From assembly GCA_028293325.1 (NCBI GenBank), contig JAQGPA010000054.1, forward strand, positions 1 to 64,000: 64,000 nt of DNA. The letters run 5' to 3'. A program made the translations under genes and the position numbers. The notes under the pieces are model-generated. The model searched no databases, was not told the DNA's origin, and was given only the letters and a program-made list of their open reading frames with translations. This DNA comes from Pedosphaera sp. (GTDB lineage Bacteria; Verrucomicrobiota; Verrucomicrobiia; Limisphaerales; Pedosphaeraceae). Positions 17,435 through 26,759 of the stretch are shown piece after piece (positions within the stretch are counted from its first letter, which is position 1; every line of letters starts with the position of its first letter).

Positions 17435-17904
17435 TTCTCTTCGGCTTTCCGGTAATACTCGTCGATCGCGTAAACCGCTGATGAAGCATGGTGGCCCCAA
17501 TGGTGGAAATAAAACTCTCGCCAATACCGCACAGCATAAACACCATCATCGCGATTCAAAGCCTGCGATCCGTGCCACAAGTCGCCGTAAATATCGGCTA
17601 AATCGTCATGAACATCACCCATGACCGGTTCTTCCTCACCAAGGTCACAAGGCGAGAACATCCCTTGATAATACTGAAAAGGAAAGTCGGCGAATCGCTT
17701 GTGATCCGACATCCACTCCTCATGGCTGCGCCGTGGATAAGACACATCGTTCTCATGCCCTGCGTCAGGAATGATCAGATATGGAATCCCCTGCATGAGC
17801 GCAAGAAGAAGCTGCCGCGCGGTCAGGACGTCGTGCCTGTCCGACTCCGCCCATTCGCAAAACTGTCGTACGTTTTCTGTAAACGCTTCTATAGCCAATG
17901 ACAT
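17431..17904 (-). CDS. DUF5063-family protein
   Basis: A 157-residue acidic protein with the pattern of DUF5063: an N-terminal helix FTENVRQFCEWAESD, LLLALMQGIPYLIIP, and the conserved C-terminal block HDDLADIYGDLWHGSQAL followed by VRYWREFYFHHWGHHASSAV. The family has no known function. It is the first gene of an overlapping trio with an unknown protein and a macro-domain protein. The ATG at 17904 is clear. Confidence 0.75.
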   Translation of the reverse strand: MSLAIEAFTENVRQFCEWAESDRHDVLTARQLLLALMQGIPYLIIPDAGHENDVSYPRRSHEEWMSDHKRFADFPFQYYQGMFSPCDLGEEEPVMGDVHDDLADIYGDLWHGSQALNRDDGVYAVRYWREFYFHHWGHHASSAVYAIDEYYRKAEEK

Positions 17905-17987
17905 GCTTTTTGTTATCTGCTTTTGCTAAAGGCGATCACAAATCTAACGCGAACCATTTCAAATCGACCGCGAAGTGGGACCCTCTT

Positions 17988-18782
17988 TTACACCGCAATC
18001 GGCGCCTTGATGCCTGGATGCGGGTCGTAGCCCACCAATTCAAAATCCTCGAACTTGAAATCGTGGATGTTCTTTACCGCTGGATTCATTTTCAACTGCG
18101 GCAATGCCCGCGGTTCGCGGGAGAGTTGCAGCTTGGCCTGCTCCAGGTGGTTGCTGTAGAGATGCAGATCGCCAAACGTGATGACAAATGTCCCCGGCTT
18201 CAATCCGCACACCTGCGCCACCATTACGGTCAGCAGCGCATACGACGCAATGTTGAACGGCACGCCCAAAAATAAATCCGCGCTCCGTTGATAAAGCTGG
18301 CAACTTAGTTCGCCATCCTGCACAAAAAACTGAAACAGCGCATGGCACGGCGGCAGCGCCATCTGCTCGATTTCCCCCACGTTCCACGCGCTGACAATAT
18401 GCCGCCGGCTGTCGGGATTCGTTTTGATCTGTTCGATGACCTGGTCGATTTGATTGATCGAGCGTCCATCTGCCGTGCGCCAATCACACCATTGCGCCCC
18501 ATAAACGCGGCCCAGGTTGCCCTCGGCATCCGCCCATTCATCCCAAATCGTCACGCCGTGCTCGTTCAAATATTTGACGTTGGTGTCGCCGCGCAGAAAC
18601 CAGAGCAATTCGTAAATGATCGACTTGAGATGCAGCTTCTTCGTGGTCACCACCGGGAAACCGTCGGTCAGCGGGAACCGCGCCTGCGCGCCAAACACCG
18701 CGTAGGTGCCCGTCCCGGTGCGGTCGGCCTTGAATTTGCCCTGCTCCAAAACGAGCCGTAGGAGTTGCTGATACTGAATCAT
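17988..18782 (-). CDS. thyA: Thymidylate synthase ThyA
   Basis: A 264-residue enzyme, the standard bacterial length, making dTMP from dUMP with methylene-tetrahydrofolate. Motifs: [15 protein letters not shown] (dUMP loop), [39 protein letters not shown], the catalytic cysteine in [33 protein letters not shown], and the tail [10 protein letters not shown]. It produces dihydrofolate that the DHFR at 5.7 kb recycles. It stands alone, with an 83-bp gap to the DUF5063 gene. Confidence 0.97.
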   Translation of the reverse strand: MIQYQQLLRLVLEQGKFKADRTGTGTYAVFGAQARFPLTDGFPVVTTKKLHLKSIIYELLWFLRGDTNVKYLNEHGVTIWDEWADAEGNLGRVYGAQWCDWRTADGRSINQIDQVIEQIKTNPDSRRHIVSAWNVGEIEQMALPPCHALFQFFVQDGELSCQLYQRSADLFLGVPFNIASYALLTVMVAQVCGLKPGTFVITFGDLHLYSNHLEQAKLQLSREPRALPQLKMNPAVKNIHDFKFEDFELVGYDPHPGIKAPIAV

Positions 18783-18802
18783 AAAATTAAATTGTATGGC
18801 GG

Positions 18803-21352
18803 TTATTTCGTGGTGGCCGGCTTCGCCTTTTCCGCCTCATTCACCAGTGGCATGCGGATCATGCCCCAACGTTTAGCCACCTGGTCCAGAAAAATCACCA
18901 TCAAACTTTGCAGGTCGCGCTTTTGCTGCGCCAGAAACCACGCGAACACCGGCATCGTGAGCAGCACCAGCCAAAACCAGGGTATCCACCTACCGACAAA
19001 GCTGCTGAGGAGCAACTCAAAACCGAGCACCGCCCAGAACACCGCCCGCGCTTGCAGCGACCATTTCGCGCGCAACCGGCAGCGAATTATCCGGCCTTTG
19101 GGATTATCCTCCGCCACCGTGGTCAATTGCAGCCGCGTCCAGCGCCGCCCAAACACCTCCACGTCATGCTCGCTCCAGCCAATGTCCGATTTGTTGGGCC
19201 AGCCTTGTTTGTCCAACGCTTCCAAAACCGTGCTGACAAATGATATTCGGTCCACAGGATGCCCGGACCAATAACGCACCTCGCCCAGCGGCTCGCCATT
19301 GTTCCGCAACGCCATCGAATCCAGGTTGTGCCGCATCGCCGTGTCCGTCGATTGCGAGATCAATTGTCCCTGGTACCGCGCCCAGCCGCGCACGATCGGT
19401 TGCAGGAAAAACAGCAACGCCACCATCGGCCGCGACCACCAACGCCGCCGGTTCCGCGGCAATTCCGCCTCCGCCGCCGCCGCCGCGCACACGCCCAACG
19501 ACAGCATCCCGCACGCAACCATCACCGGCAGCAGCCAATGAAACGCCGAGGACAACACCACCAGCGGCAGCATCACCAACACATGATATTCCAGGCTGCT
19601 GAAAAACGAGAGAATGCCCACCGGATCCGAGGTGTACAGCGTCTGAAACAGGCTGCTGCCAAAAATACCGTGATAAATGATCGGCGCGCGCATCACGATC
19701 CCGTACTTCGATGGTGTATAAATGCGCCCGCGCCAAATACTGCCCCCCAACGCGCTGAAATTCTCCGGGTGCTTCCGCACCAGCAACGCCTCGGCCGCGC
19801 CGTAACCGCCCTGTTGCTTGAGATACGCCCGCAAGGTCGAGCGCCGGTAGTGCCACACAAATCCCGCCGAGCTGAATCCAATTTTGCCCCCGCGCTGCTG
19901 CAGTCGCCAGCAGAGGTCCACGTCGTCGCCCGCTTTCTCAAAAATCGGATCGAACCCGTGCAGATCCTCCAATGCCCAGCGATAAAACGCCATGTTGCAA
20001 CCGGGCACATGCTCGGCCCGCCGGTCGGTCAGCATCACATGCGCCGGCCCGCCCGGCGACACCAACACCGCCGCCGCCACGCTCGAATCCTCCGGCGGCA
20101 GCAGATTATGTCCGCCGATGCCCGCAAAATCACTGTCCAACAAATCGCCCACCAAATAATAGAGCCAATCCTCATCCGCCCGGCAGTCCGAATCCGTGAA
20201 CGCCACAATCTCGCCCGTCGCCGCCGCAATCCCCGTGTTCCGCGCCACGGACAATCCCAAGTTCACTCCATGCCGAAAGTGCCGCACCTTGGGATGCGAC
20301 AGCGCAATTTGCGGCGTGTCATCGGTGGAACCGTCATCGACCAGAATCACCTCGTAATCCGGATAGTTCAGTTGCTCCAGTGAATCCAGGCAGGCCCGCA
20401 ATGTGCGGCCCCCATTATAACTCGCCACCACCACCGAGACTTTTGGGTATCGTTTCAGCGGAAAATAGGGCGCCTGCCGGAACATCTTTTGCACCGCCCG
20501 AAAGGAATCCTTTGGTCCCCGTGCGCGCGTCGTCAGCCCCATTGTCCAGTCTTCAATCTGCTGCCCGCCCCGCCACCAATCATCCGTGTAGCTGAATACC
20601 ACCGTCCCCGCCAGCCCGCCGCGAAACGCCGTCTCGATCTGCCACGAAAGCATCTCGCACTTTTGCGCCTCACCTTCCCGACCGGAATCGATGCCAAATT
20701 CCCCAAGCACCAGTGGTTTGACATCCGCAATCATTTGCAACCGCGCCAAATAATTCTTCAGCGGCTGGCGCTGGTGCAGATAAACATTGAAACAGATAAA
20801 GTCCAGGCTTTGCGGACGCAGGAATTCCGTCGGCGGGAAATTCGTGAATGTGCAGAGGCAGTCCGGATCGATTGCCTTCGCCTCCAACACCAGTTCATCG
20901 ATGAAGTTCGCCACCGCCTTGGCCCCGCTCCAGCGCACCACCTCCGGCGGAATCTCATTGACCACGCTATAGGCAAACACCGCCGGATGCCGGGCGCACG
21001 CCTGCACCGCCTGCCGCACCGCCGCCCGCGCGTCGGCCTTTTGCGCGTGCGAGTCGAGAAAACAAACATCCTTGTTCCACGGAATATCGACGAATACCTT
21101 CAATCCGTGCTCCGTCGCCAAATCCAGAAACCAGCGCGGCGGGACGTGGTAAACCCGCACCAGGTTCGCCCCCAACTCGCGGATTTGGGCAAAGTCCCGC
21201 GCCGTCTGTTCGCGGGAGGCAAAGGTGCCCTCCTTGCCGATGGGCGCAAAAGGGCCGTAGGAAACCCCCTTGAGATGGAATTTCTCCCGCCCGAGGCGGA
21301 AAAACTTGCCATCCACGGTCACGCGAACCTGGGAGGATACCGTAGCTACCAT
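18803..21352 (-). CDS. Glycoside-hydrolase-like and GT2 glycosyltransferase fusion
   Basis: An 849-residue protein in two halves. Residues about 10-290 form a TIM-barrel glycosidase-like domain ([39 protein letters not shown] with a candidate acid/base glutamate, [10 protein letters not shown] with a candidate nucleophile). From about 304 comes a family 2 transferase ([39 protein letters not shown] with the metal-binding DxD-like motif, [14 protein letters not shown]), then C-terminal membrane helices. It may build, and remodel or sense, an exported polysaccharide. Other sugar genes are not adjacent. Confidence 0.85.
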   Translation of the reverse strand: MVATVSSQVRVTVDGKFFRLGREKFHLKGVSYGPFAPIGKEGTFASREQTARDFAQIRELGANLVRVYHVPPRWFLDLATEHGLKVFVDIPWNKDVCFLDSHAQKADARAAVRQAVQACARHPAVFAYSVVNEIPPEVVRWSGAKAVANFIDELVLEAKAIDPDCLCTFTNFPPTEFLRPQSLDFICFNVYLHQRQPLKNYLARLQMIADVKPLVLGEFGIDSGREGEAQKCEMLSWQIETAFRGGLAGTVVFSYTDDWWRGGQQIEDWTMGLTTRARGPKDSFRAVQKMFRQAPYFPLKRYPKVSVVVASYNGGRTLRACLDSLEQLNYPDYEVILVDDGSTDDTPQIALSHPKVRHFRHGVNLGLSVARNTGIAAATGEIVAFTDSDCRADEDWLYYLVGDLLDSDFAGIGGHNLLPPEDSSVAAAVLVSPGGPAHVMLTDRRAEHVPGCNMAFYRWALEDLHGFDPIFEKAGDDVDLCWRLQQRGGKIGFSSAGFVWHYRRSTLRAYLKQQGGYGAAEALLVRKHPENFSALGGSIWRGRIYTPSKYGIVMRAPIIYHGIFGSSLFQTLYTSDPVGILSFFSSLEYHVLVMLPLVVLSSAFHWLLPVMVACGMLSLGVCAAAAAEAELPRNRRRWWSRPMVALLFFLQPIVRGWARYQGQLISQSTDTAMRHNLDSMALRNNGEPLGEVRYWSGHPVDRISFVSTVLEALDKQGWPNKSDIGWSEHDVEVFGRRWTRLQLTTVAEDNPKGRIIRCRLRAKWSLQARAVFWAVLGFELLLSSFVGRWIPWFWLVLLTMPVFAWFLAQQKRDLQSLMVIFLDQVAKRWGMIRMPLVNEAEKAKPATTK

Positions 21353-21595
21353 TAGATTTGGACGAACGCGTGAGTGGCTTTAATCATTCCATTATTGGGA
21401 TAACAGAACCGACGGGGTGAAGCAAGCTGCCAGCGGACGCCGGGCACCGCTACAGCATTTATGGAACTGCTCTAAAAGCGGGATTTCGCTTGCCGACAAG
21501 CGCTTGCCACTCCTCAATAGTCCTGTGCGCAGGCGGCCCGATCATTACGATCGCCCCGCTTTCGCATCAATTCGGTATCTGTGTTATAAAATAGC

Positions 21596-22042
21596 ATGAA
21601 CGAGAACACCCGACTCTTAAACCTCCGCCGCATCGTTATTTGGACCAGTTCCTTTAGCGGCGGCGCGTTGGCGGCGACGCTGCAATCGTTCCGGCTGCCG
21701 GTCGCCCTGGAGTTTTCCGGCTATACGGTGCTCGCCTTCGTTCTCGGTTGGGGGATCTTTTGGGCCTATTGGAAAATCTTCTTCATGGAACGCGAAATTC
21801 GCGGCATGAAGCTATGGCGCATTGCCACCACCGCACTTTTGATTATGGCCGGGTTGGCCGGCGTCCTCTCGCCTTTAAGATTCGTCAACCATGATCAACT
21901 GCCCGAACTTTTCACCGGCCTGATTACCGCGGCGATTGCCTTGTCGGGCGTCGTGCTGCTGTTGCTGGGCAGCAAATGGCTGTTTGATCAGGACGAAAAA
22001 GAAAACACCGCGGCTCCCAACCAGCCCGCTCCGGATCGTTGA
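21596..22042 (+). CDS. Small membrane protein of unknown function
   Basis: A 148-residue protein with roughly four hydrophobic helices (about 14-30, 42-62, 74-92 and 105-130), a WAYWKIFFMEREIRGMKLWR loop, and a charged C-terminal tail (FDQDEKENTAAPN). No domain recognised. It is followed 48 bases later by a thioesterase-fold gene on the same strand. A TATAAAAT stretch lies only four bases before the ATG and is too close to be its promoter. Confidence 0.65.
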   Translation: MNENTRLLNLRRIVIWTSSFSGGALAATLQSFRLPVALEFSGYTVLAFVLGWGIFWAYWKIFFMEREIRGMKLWRIATTALLIMAGLAGVLSPLRFVNHDQLPELFTGLITAAIALSGVVLLLLGSKWLFDQDEKENTAAPNQPAPDR

Positions 22043-22090
22043 CCGGATTTTTCCCTTGCCTCACAACATCGACCAGCCGCCAATAACCCC

Positions 22091-22555
22091 ATGCGCGAAC
22101 TGCCTCATACCCACTCCTGTTTTGTTTGCGGTGAATCCAATCCCTTGGGCCTGAAACTCCGGTTCGAGACCGATGGCTGCATCGTCCGCGCGCGCTTTGT
22201 GCCCCGCCCGGAACACATCGGCTTCCAGCAAACCGTTCACGGCGGCATCAGTTCAACGCTCCTCGATGAAATCATGGTCTGGGCCTGTGCCGTGCAGACG
22301 CGGCGCTTCGCCTATTGCGCGGAACTGAATGTCCGTTTCCTGAGTCCCGCCCGGCCGGGCGAGGAAGTGATCGCCACCGCCGAACTGGTGACCAACCGCC
22401 GCAATAAACTTTTCGAAGCCAAAGGGGAACTGCGCAATGCGGCCAATGTGATTCTCGCCACGGCCACCGGGAAGTATCTGCCGCTCAAGGAAACCGAGGT
22501 TCCGGAAATGTTGCGCGATTTTGTCGGCGATACCCGCGGCCTTTTCGGCCCCTAG
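22091..22555 (+). CDS. Hotdog-fold thioesterase (PaaI/4HBT type)
   Basis: A 154-residue protein. SCFVCGESNPLGLKLRFETD opens it, typical of a PaaI-like subgroup with a CxxC start, and FQQTVHGGISSTLLDEIMVW (about residues 45-64) carries the hotdog HGG loop and the catalytic aspartate of the 4-hydroxybenzoyl-CoA thioesterase superfamily. RPGEEVIATAELV and GKYLPL fit the last strands. Likely cleaves an acyl-CoA; the substrate is unknown. Confidence 0.88.
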   Translation: MRELPHTHSCFVCGESNPLGLKLRFETDGCIVRARFVPRPEHIGFQQTVHGGISSTLLDEIMVWACAVQTRRFAYCAELNVRFLSPARPGEEVIATAELVTNRRNKLFEAKGELRNAANVILATATGKYLPLKETEVPEMLRDFVGDTRGLFGP

Positions 22556-22579
22556 CGCCGGCCTGTTCCTGCGTGATGA

Positions 22580-24169
22580 CTACTTCACCTTGAAGTCAAT
22601 GTGGTTCTTGTCCAGCGTCGAGCCTTCATCCAGCGCGAGTTGGGCCAGGTGTTCGTTGTAATCCGCCAGCGCGCGGATTTCCGTCGAACGCGCCGTGGTC
22701 AGGTTGATTTGCAACTGGAGCACGATGAAACTGGTGCTCTTGCCGTTCGCGAGTTTCTTCTGCTCGGCTTCGAGCGCCGACTCGGCATAAATCCGGGCTT
22801 CCCGCCGCGCGGTAATGGTCTGCAGATCCGTCCGCACCTGCGCCACGTCGTTTTCCACGGTGACAATCGCCGCCTGCTCCAGCAATTTGAGTTGCAGCAA
22901 AAACTGGCGGGCGCTCGCCTTGGCGGCTTTGTAAGCGTTGCGCGCGGCCCCGTTCCCCAGCGGAATGCTCACCACCACGCCGTACGAGTAGAACGGATTG
23001 TTCCCGGTGCGAATATCATCCAGGTTTCCGCCAAAGGTGGCATTCAACGCATTGCGCCCATAGCTCCCCGTCACATCCACCGTTGGAAACAACTGGTTGA
23101 AATTGTATTTTACCGTGATGTTTTGCCGTTCCAGGGTCAGCTTTTGCTCAAGAATATCAGGCCGCTTCGCCAGGGCCAGGCGCCAGCTCTCCTGCAAATT
23201 CAATTCCTGCGGAATCGCCAACAAACCCTCGGACGGCACCGGCGAAATATTCACCCATTCATTGTAATTATCCGTCAGCAAACTTTTCAGCGTGTTTTCC
23301 TGCGCCAGTTCCTGTCGCTGCGTCAGCAATAAAGTTGCCCGGTTGGCGGCCGCCTGGGATTCCGCCTGCTTCTCATCCAGCGGCGCCAGTGCGCCGACTT
23401 CCACCCGCTTCCGGTTCTCGGCCAGCAATTGCTCCGCCAGTTCCAGCGCCGCCGCCTGCACCTTGACGTTTTCCCGCGCGAAAACCAATTCGTAATAGGC
23501 CTGCTGCACGCTGGTCACCGTGGTCATGACCTGCCCCAGCAACACAACCTCCGAACCTTTGATCGCATTCTTGCCCAGTTGAATTTGCAGGCGCGGCGTG
23601 TCAATCCACAGATTCTTCAACAGCGGCTGCCGCAACGTGATTCCCGGATCGCTTGAATATTTCGTCGACAGCGGAACGCTGGTGCCGGTCTGCTTTGATA
23701 ACGGTCCTGTGATATCAAAACTTAAACCGGTGGGCAGGAAACCGCTCAGTTCCGGCACATAAGTATCGGTGCTCCGCTCATTGGGTGGAAACGGCTGACC
23801 GGTGGCCGGGTTGATGCCGCCGGGAGAGGAATTAAAGTTGTGGCTGGCCCGGAACCCGAGCGCCGGTTCGTAATAGGCGTAATTGATGCCCAGCGCAAAT
23901 TCGTTGATCAACGGATTATACTGCTGGACCTGGATTTCCAAATTATGCGCCAGCGCCAGTTGAATGCATTCCTGCAAAGTGAGAATGCGGGGCTCACGCG
24001 CGCCTTCCACCAGCGGCGTATTCATCGGCTGCTGCTGCTGCGCGCCCGCCGTCACGGCGGCGCACAACACGAGGCTCAGGCAAAACATTTTTTTCGGGTG
24101 CATGGAGCGGGAAGCTTGCTTGATTCCGCCCAACTCGTCAAACAATCGCGTCACTTTTGCTTTCAACAT
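22580..24169 (-). CDS. TolC-family outer-membrane efflux protein
   Basis: About 529 residues from the ATG at 24169, which has AAGG upstream; the ATG at 24103, directly before the signal peptide (MFCLSLVLCAAVTAGA), is a good alternative. The mature protein has the OEP organisation: ILTLQECIQLALAHNLEIQV near the start, long coiled-coil helices (ELAEQLLAENRKRVEVGALA, about residues 245-270), and a second half repeating the pattern (NTTARSTEIRALADYNEHL-like end). It forms the outer-membrane channel of tripartite exporters. The MacAB-like set at 26.7-30 kb lacks its own TolC, making this a plausible partner. Confidence 0.9.
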   Translation of the reverse strand: MLKAKVTRLFDELGGIKQASRSMHPKKMFCLSLVLCAAVTAGAQQQQPMNTPLVEGAREPRILTLQECIQLALAHNLEIQVQQYNPLINEFALGINYAYYEPALGFRASHNFNSSPGGINPATGQPFPPNERSTDTYVPELSGFLPTGLSFDITGPLSKQTGTSVPLSTKYSSDPGITLRQPLLKNLWIDTPRLQIQLGKNAIKGSEVVLLGQVMTTVTSVQQAYYELVFARENVKVQAAALELAEQLLAENRKRVEVGALAPLDEKQAESQAAANRATLLLTQRQELAQENTLKSLLTDNYNEWVNISPVPSEGLLAIPQELNLQESWRLALAKRPDILEQKLTLERQNITVKYNFNQLFPTVDVTGSYGRNALNATFGGNLDDIRTGNNPFYSYGVVVSIPLGNGAARNAYKAAKASARQFLLQLKLLEQAAIVTVENDVAQVRTDLQTITARREARIYAESALEAEQKKLANGKSTSFIVLQLQINLTTARSTEIRALADYNEHLAQLALDEGSTLDKNHIDFKVK

Positions 24170-24201
24170 ATACACAACACCTTCTGACTTCCGCCGACGG
24201 C

Positions 24202-25377
24202 TCAAGCCGCGGCTCTTTTAAGACGGTCCGCTATGGCCTGCCATTCACTTGTGTCCGGCAATGCCTCCACCAAAATCAATTCCGCGCCCACTTCATCGCC
24301 CTGATGCAACTCCGCGTATATCGCCCGCGCGAACGCCTCCGCATCATGGGGAATCACGCTCACCCGCTTCCAATCCAGCCCCGCCGGAATGACCGTATGC
24401 GCAATGATGTGCGCCTGCCCCGTTTGGAACTTGAAGCTGGAAACTTGCGCCCGCAGCTCCGCCTCATCCCGCCACGACAAAACCTTCAGTTTCCCCTTCG
24501 GCGAATAATGCCGCGGCAATCTTCCCGGACTACGCAAAACTCCTTCTTCTTTTTCCTTCACTCCGCACTCCCCCGGTGACCCGTCCGGAAGGACCCGCAC
24601 TCCGAATTCCGGAATTGCCGCCGCCAGTGATTCCGCATGGATCATCCCCGGTCGCAACACACGTGGTGGCGTCACCGTCAAATCCAGCACCGTCGATTCA
24701 ATCCCCACCTGCGACTGCCCGCCATCGATGATAAGCCGCACCTTGTCACCCAATCCCTGGCGGACATGCCCGGCATTGGTTGGCGACACACGATTGGCCG
24801 GGTTCGCGCTTGGCGCCGCCAGCGGAAAGCCGCATTCGCGAATCACCGCTTGAATAAAAGGATGGCTTGGCCAGCGCACGCCCACCGTCGGGCCGCCCGC
24901 CGTCACGATGTCCGGCACTTCCGGCGAACGCGGCAACACCATGGTCAGCGGTCCCGGCCAGAACGCCTGCGCCAGTTGTTCCGCCGTTGCCGGCCAATCC
25001 GCCACGCACCGCCGCGCCATGTCCAGTCCGGCCACATGCACGATGATGGGATTATGCGCCGGCCGGCCTTTTGCCGAAAAAATCTTTGCCACCGCCCGCG
25101 CATCCAGCGCATTGGCCGCCAACCCGTAAACCGTTTCCGTGGGCAAGGCCACCAGCTCCCCGGCGCGCAATAATTCCGCCGCGCGCTGCACCGCCGCCTT
25201 GAACAAGGCCGCCGTGTGCGTGGACAAAATCTCCGCCGTCGCTTTGGAATTATTCCGGTTCAAATAGGCATCCAGCCTGCTCGATTTTTTTCGTCGCGGC
25301 AATCCTTTGCTGTCGCCGCCTCGCGCCTTGGGCAGCGTTGTCCTGGCGACTCGTTCTGGAAACATCGCGGACTTCAC
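24202..25377 (-). CDS. L-threonylcarbamoyladenylate synthase (Sua5/YrdC)
   Basis: A 391-residue protein that makes threonylcarbamoyl-AMP for the t6A37 modification of tRNA. The YrdC domain (about 60-240) has ELVALPTETVYGLAANALD, IFSAKGRPAHNPIIVHVAG, FWPGPLTMVLPRS, VGVRWPSHPF and LAAPSANPANRVSPT. After it comes a linker, then the Sua5 C-terminal domain (RLPRHYSPKGKLKVLSW onward). The linker (about 259-280) has odd composition and its DNA matches intergenic repeats. A basic N-terminal head of about 50 residues is also extra. GTG at 25377 overlaps the preceding stop; the ATG at 25365 is an alternative. Confidence 0.9.
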   Translation of the reverse strand: MKSAMFPERVARTTLPKARGGDSKGLPRRKKSSRLDAYLNRNNSKATAEILSTHTAALFKAAVQRAAELLRAGELVALPTETVYGLAANALDARAVAKIFSAKGRPAHNPIIVHVAGLDMARRCVADWPATAEQLAQAFWPGPLTMVLPRSPEVPDIVTAGGPTVGVRWPSHPFIQAVIRECGFPLAAPSANPANRVSPTNAGHVRQGLGDKVRLIIDGGQSQVGIESTVLDLTVTPPRVLRPGMIHAESLAAAIPEFGVRVLPDGSPGECGVKEKEEGVLRSPGRLPRHYSPKGKLKVLSWRDEAELRAQVSSFKFQTGQAHIIAHTVIPAGLDWKRVSVIPHDAEAFARAIYAELHQGDEVGAELILVEALPDTSEWQAIADRLKRAAA

Positions 25378-25781
25378 GGCGTCTTTGGCTTGGCGGATTC
25401 CGGCGTGTAATTGAAGCGCCTTTTCAGTGATTCCTGCCGTTCCTTGTCCATGCCCGCCAGTTTCTCCTTCTGTTCGGGCGTCAATTCCGGCGCGATCTGC
25501 GCATTCAACTCGGCCAGGGCCGCGGAAAATGACTCAATGGAATTCACCCGGATGCCGGTCATCTTCGCCCCAGTTTTTTGCACGAGGGGCTCGATCTTTG
25601 CCTGCTGGGCGGGCGTCAAATCCAATTTGGTTTTCAACCGCTCCCGGAGATCCGCCGTGATGTCGGGCTTCGAATCCGACTGCCGCGGCAGGTGATACGT
25701 GATGAGCGACCCGGTCGCCGCTCCAGCCAGAAAGAGCGCCGCCATGTAGGCAATTACTTTTCCGCGCGTGGTCTTATTCAT
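25374..25781 (-). CDS. Spy/CpxP-like periplasmic protein
   Basis: A 135-residue protein with an N-terminal membrane or signal segment (VIAYMAALFLAGAATGSLI) and a helical body holding two LTPxQ-type motifs: LDLTPAQQAKIEPLV and PELTPEQKEKLAGMD. This is the pattern of Spy/CpxP and heavy-metal-sensor relatives, which chaperone proteins or sense stress in the envelope. It overlaps the upstream small membrane-protein gene by eight bases and the Sua5 gene by four, in an operon led by an ECF sigma factor, so an envelope-stress circuit is likely. Confidence 0.75.
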   Translation of the reverse strand: MNKTTRGKVIAYMAALFLAGAATGSLITYHLPRQSDSKPDITADLRERLKTKLDLTPAQQAKIEPLVQKTGAKMTGIRVNSIESFSAALAELNAQIAPELTPEQKEKLAGMDKERQESLKRRFNYTPESAKPKTP

Positions 25782-26070
25782 TATTCAAGGCAATCCGGAT
25801 GGTGGAATCCGCGAAGCTAAATTCATCACCCTCACGACGGGTCGCCTGCTGATAATTCCAAATTCCGCTCAATAATACCAGCACACAGGCGAACATCATG
25901 GCCCGCCGCAACCAGAAAACCAACAGCGCCCCGTCATCGCCGCCCGGCGTCGCGCGCCAACCCGCCAGCACCCGCGTTTCCATGCCAAACGGAGCCACTT
26001 CCGGGGTGGTTCGCGGAGCTTTCGCCGCGGCATCGAACAACCGATCCAATGGGTCACCGCTCTTTTTCAT
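25774..26070 (-). CDS. Small single-pass membrane protein, candidate anti-sigma factor
   Basis: A 98-residue protein from the ATG at 26070, which overlaps the sigma factor stop (ATGA). It has a cytoplasmic N-terminal part (KKSGDPLDRLFDAAAKAPR), one membrane helix around residues 50-70 (LRRAMMFACVLVLLSGIW), and a short periplasmic tail. Position directly after an ECF sigma gene and this topology suit an anti-sigma factor, though no known anti-sigma domain or zinc motif is seen. Confidence 0.65.
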   Translation of the reverse strand: MKKSGDPLDRLFDAAAKAPRTTPEVAPFGMETRVLAGWRATPGGDDGALLVFWLRRAMMFACVLVLLSGIWNYQQATRREGDEFSFADSTIRIALNNE

Positions 26071-26654
26071 GGTTTTTCCTCCTTCATCAACTTCTCCAGA
26101 TGGCTCCGCAGCCTGTTCCGGGCGCGAAACGCGCGCACCTTGATGGCCGATTCGTTCCAACCGGTGATTTGACGCACCTCTTCAATCGACCGCCCTTCCA
26201 GGTTCATCAGGTTAATGACCAACCGGTCTTCCGGGTTGAGTAGCGCCAGCAGCTTTTCCACCAGGTCACGCGACGCCACATTGCGGTCCGGCCGCAATTC
26301 CTCGTTGGTGGTCGCCAGCAGATCCAGCACCTGGCTTTCCTCCTCGCTCAAATCCGCGCAACGAATTTCGGGCCGCACCTTCTCCGACCGCAACGCCTTG
26401 ATGCAGGTGTTGATCGCAATGCGGGAGACCCAATGCTCCAACGGCACCTTACCGGAGTATTGTTCAAGATTGGCGAACACTTTCATAAAAATCGTCTGTG
26501 TCAGGTCGTCTTCGCTCGTGCGCCGTGGCAGATGCGAACGCACCAGTTTGATGACCAGCGGATAAAGCTGCTGAAAGAGCTCGCGCGCGGCCGCTTCATC
26601 ACGCTGTCGCACCCTTTCCACACAGGCCGGCATGTCGAAACCGGGCTCAGCCAT
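26067..26654 (-). CDS. ECF-type RNA polymerase sigma factor
   Basis: A 195-residue sigma-70-family protein. Region 2 runs about 20-85 (LVIKLVRSHLPRRTSEDDLT, QTIFMKVFANLEQYSG, LEHWVSRIAINTCIKALR) and region 4 about 130-190 (LNPEDRLVINLMNLEGRSIE, EVRQITGWNESAIKVRAFRA, RNRLRSHLEKL). No extra domain. It heads an overlapping operon with a membrane protein and a Spy-like protein, which suggests the regulon concerns the envelope. Confidence 0.93.
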   Translation of the reverse strand: MAEPGFDMPACVERVRQRDEAAARELFQQLYPLVIKLVRSHLPRRTSEDDLTQTIFMKVFANLEQYSGKVPLEHWVSRIAINTCIKALRSEKVRPEIRCADLSEEESQVLDLLATTNEELRPDRNVASRDLVEKLLALLNPEDRLVINLMNLEGRSIEEVRQITGWNESAIKVRAFRARNRLRSHLEKLMKEEKP

Positions 26655-26759
26655 GCCGGGTTCTTTTCCATTCGCGCGGCCAGTTCATCTTTATCTTTAT
26701 ATTAATGACCGTTTAACCGCAATGAGGTTACACATGATTTACCGGGTGTTCCGCCGCGC

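Noticed and set aside
21585-21592. TATAAAAT as a -10 box for the gene at 21596
   Set aside because: It ends only four bases before the start codon, so the transcript would begin inside the coding sequence.
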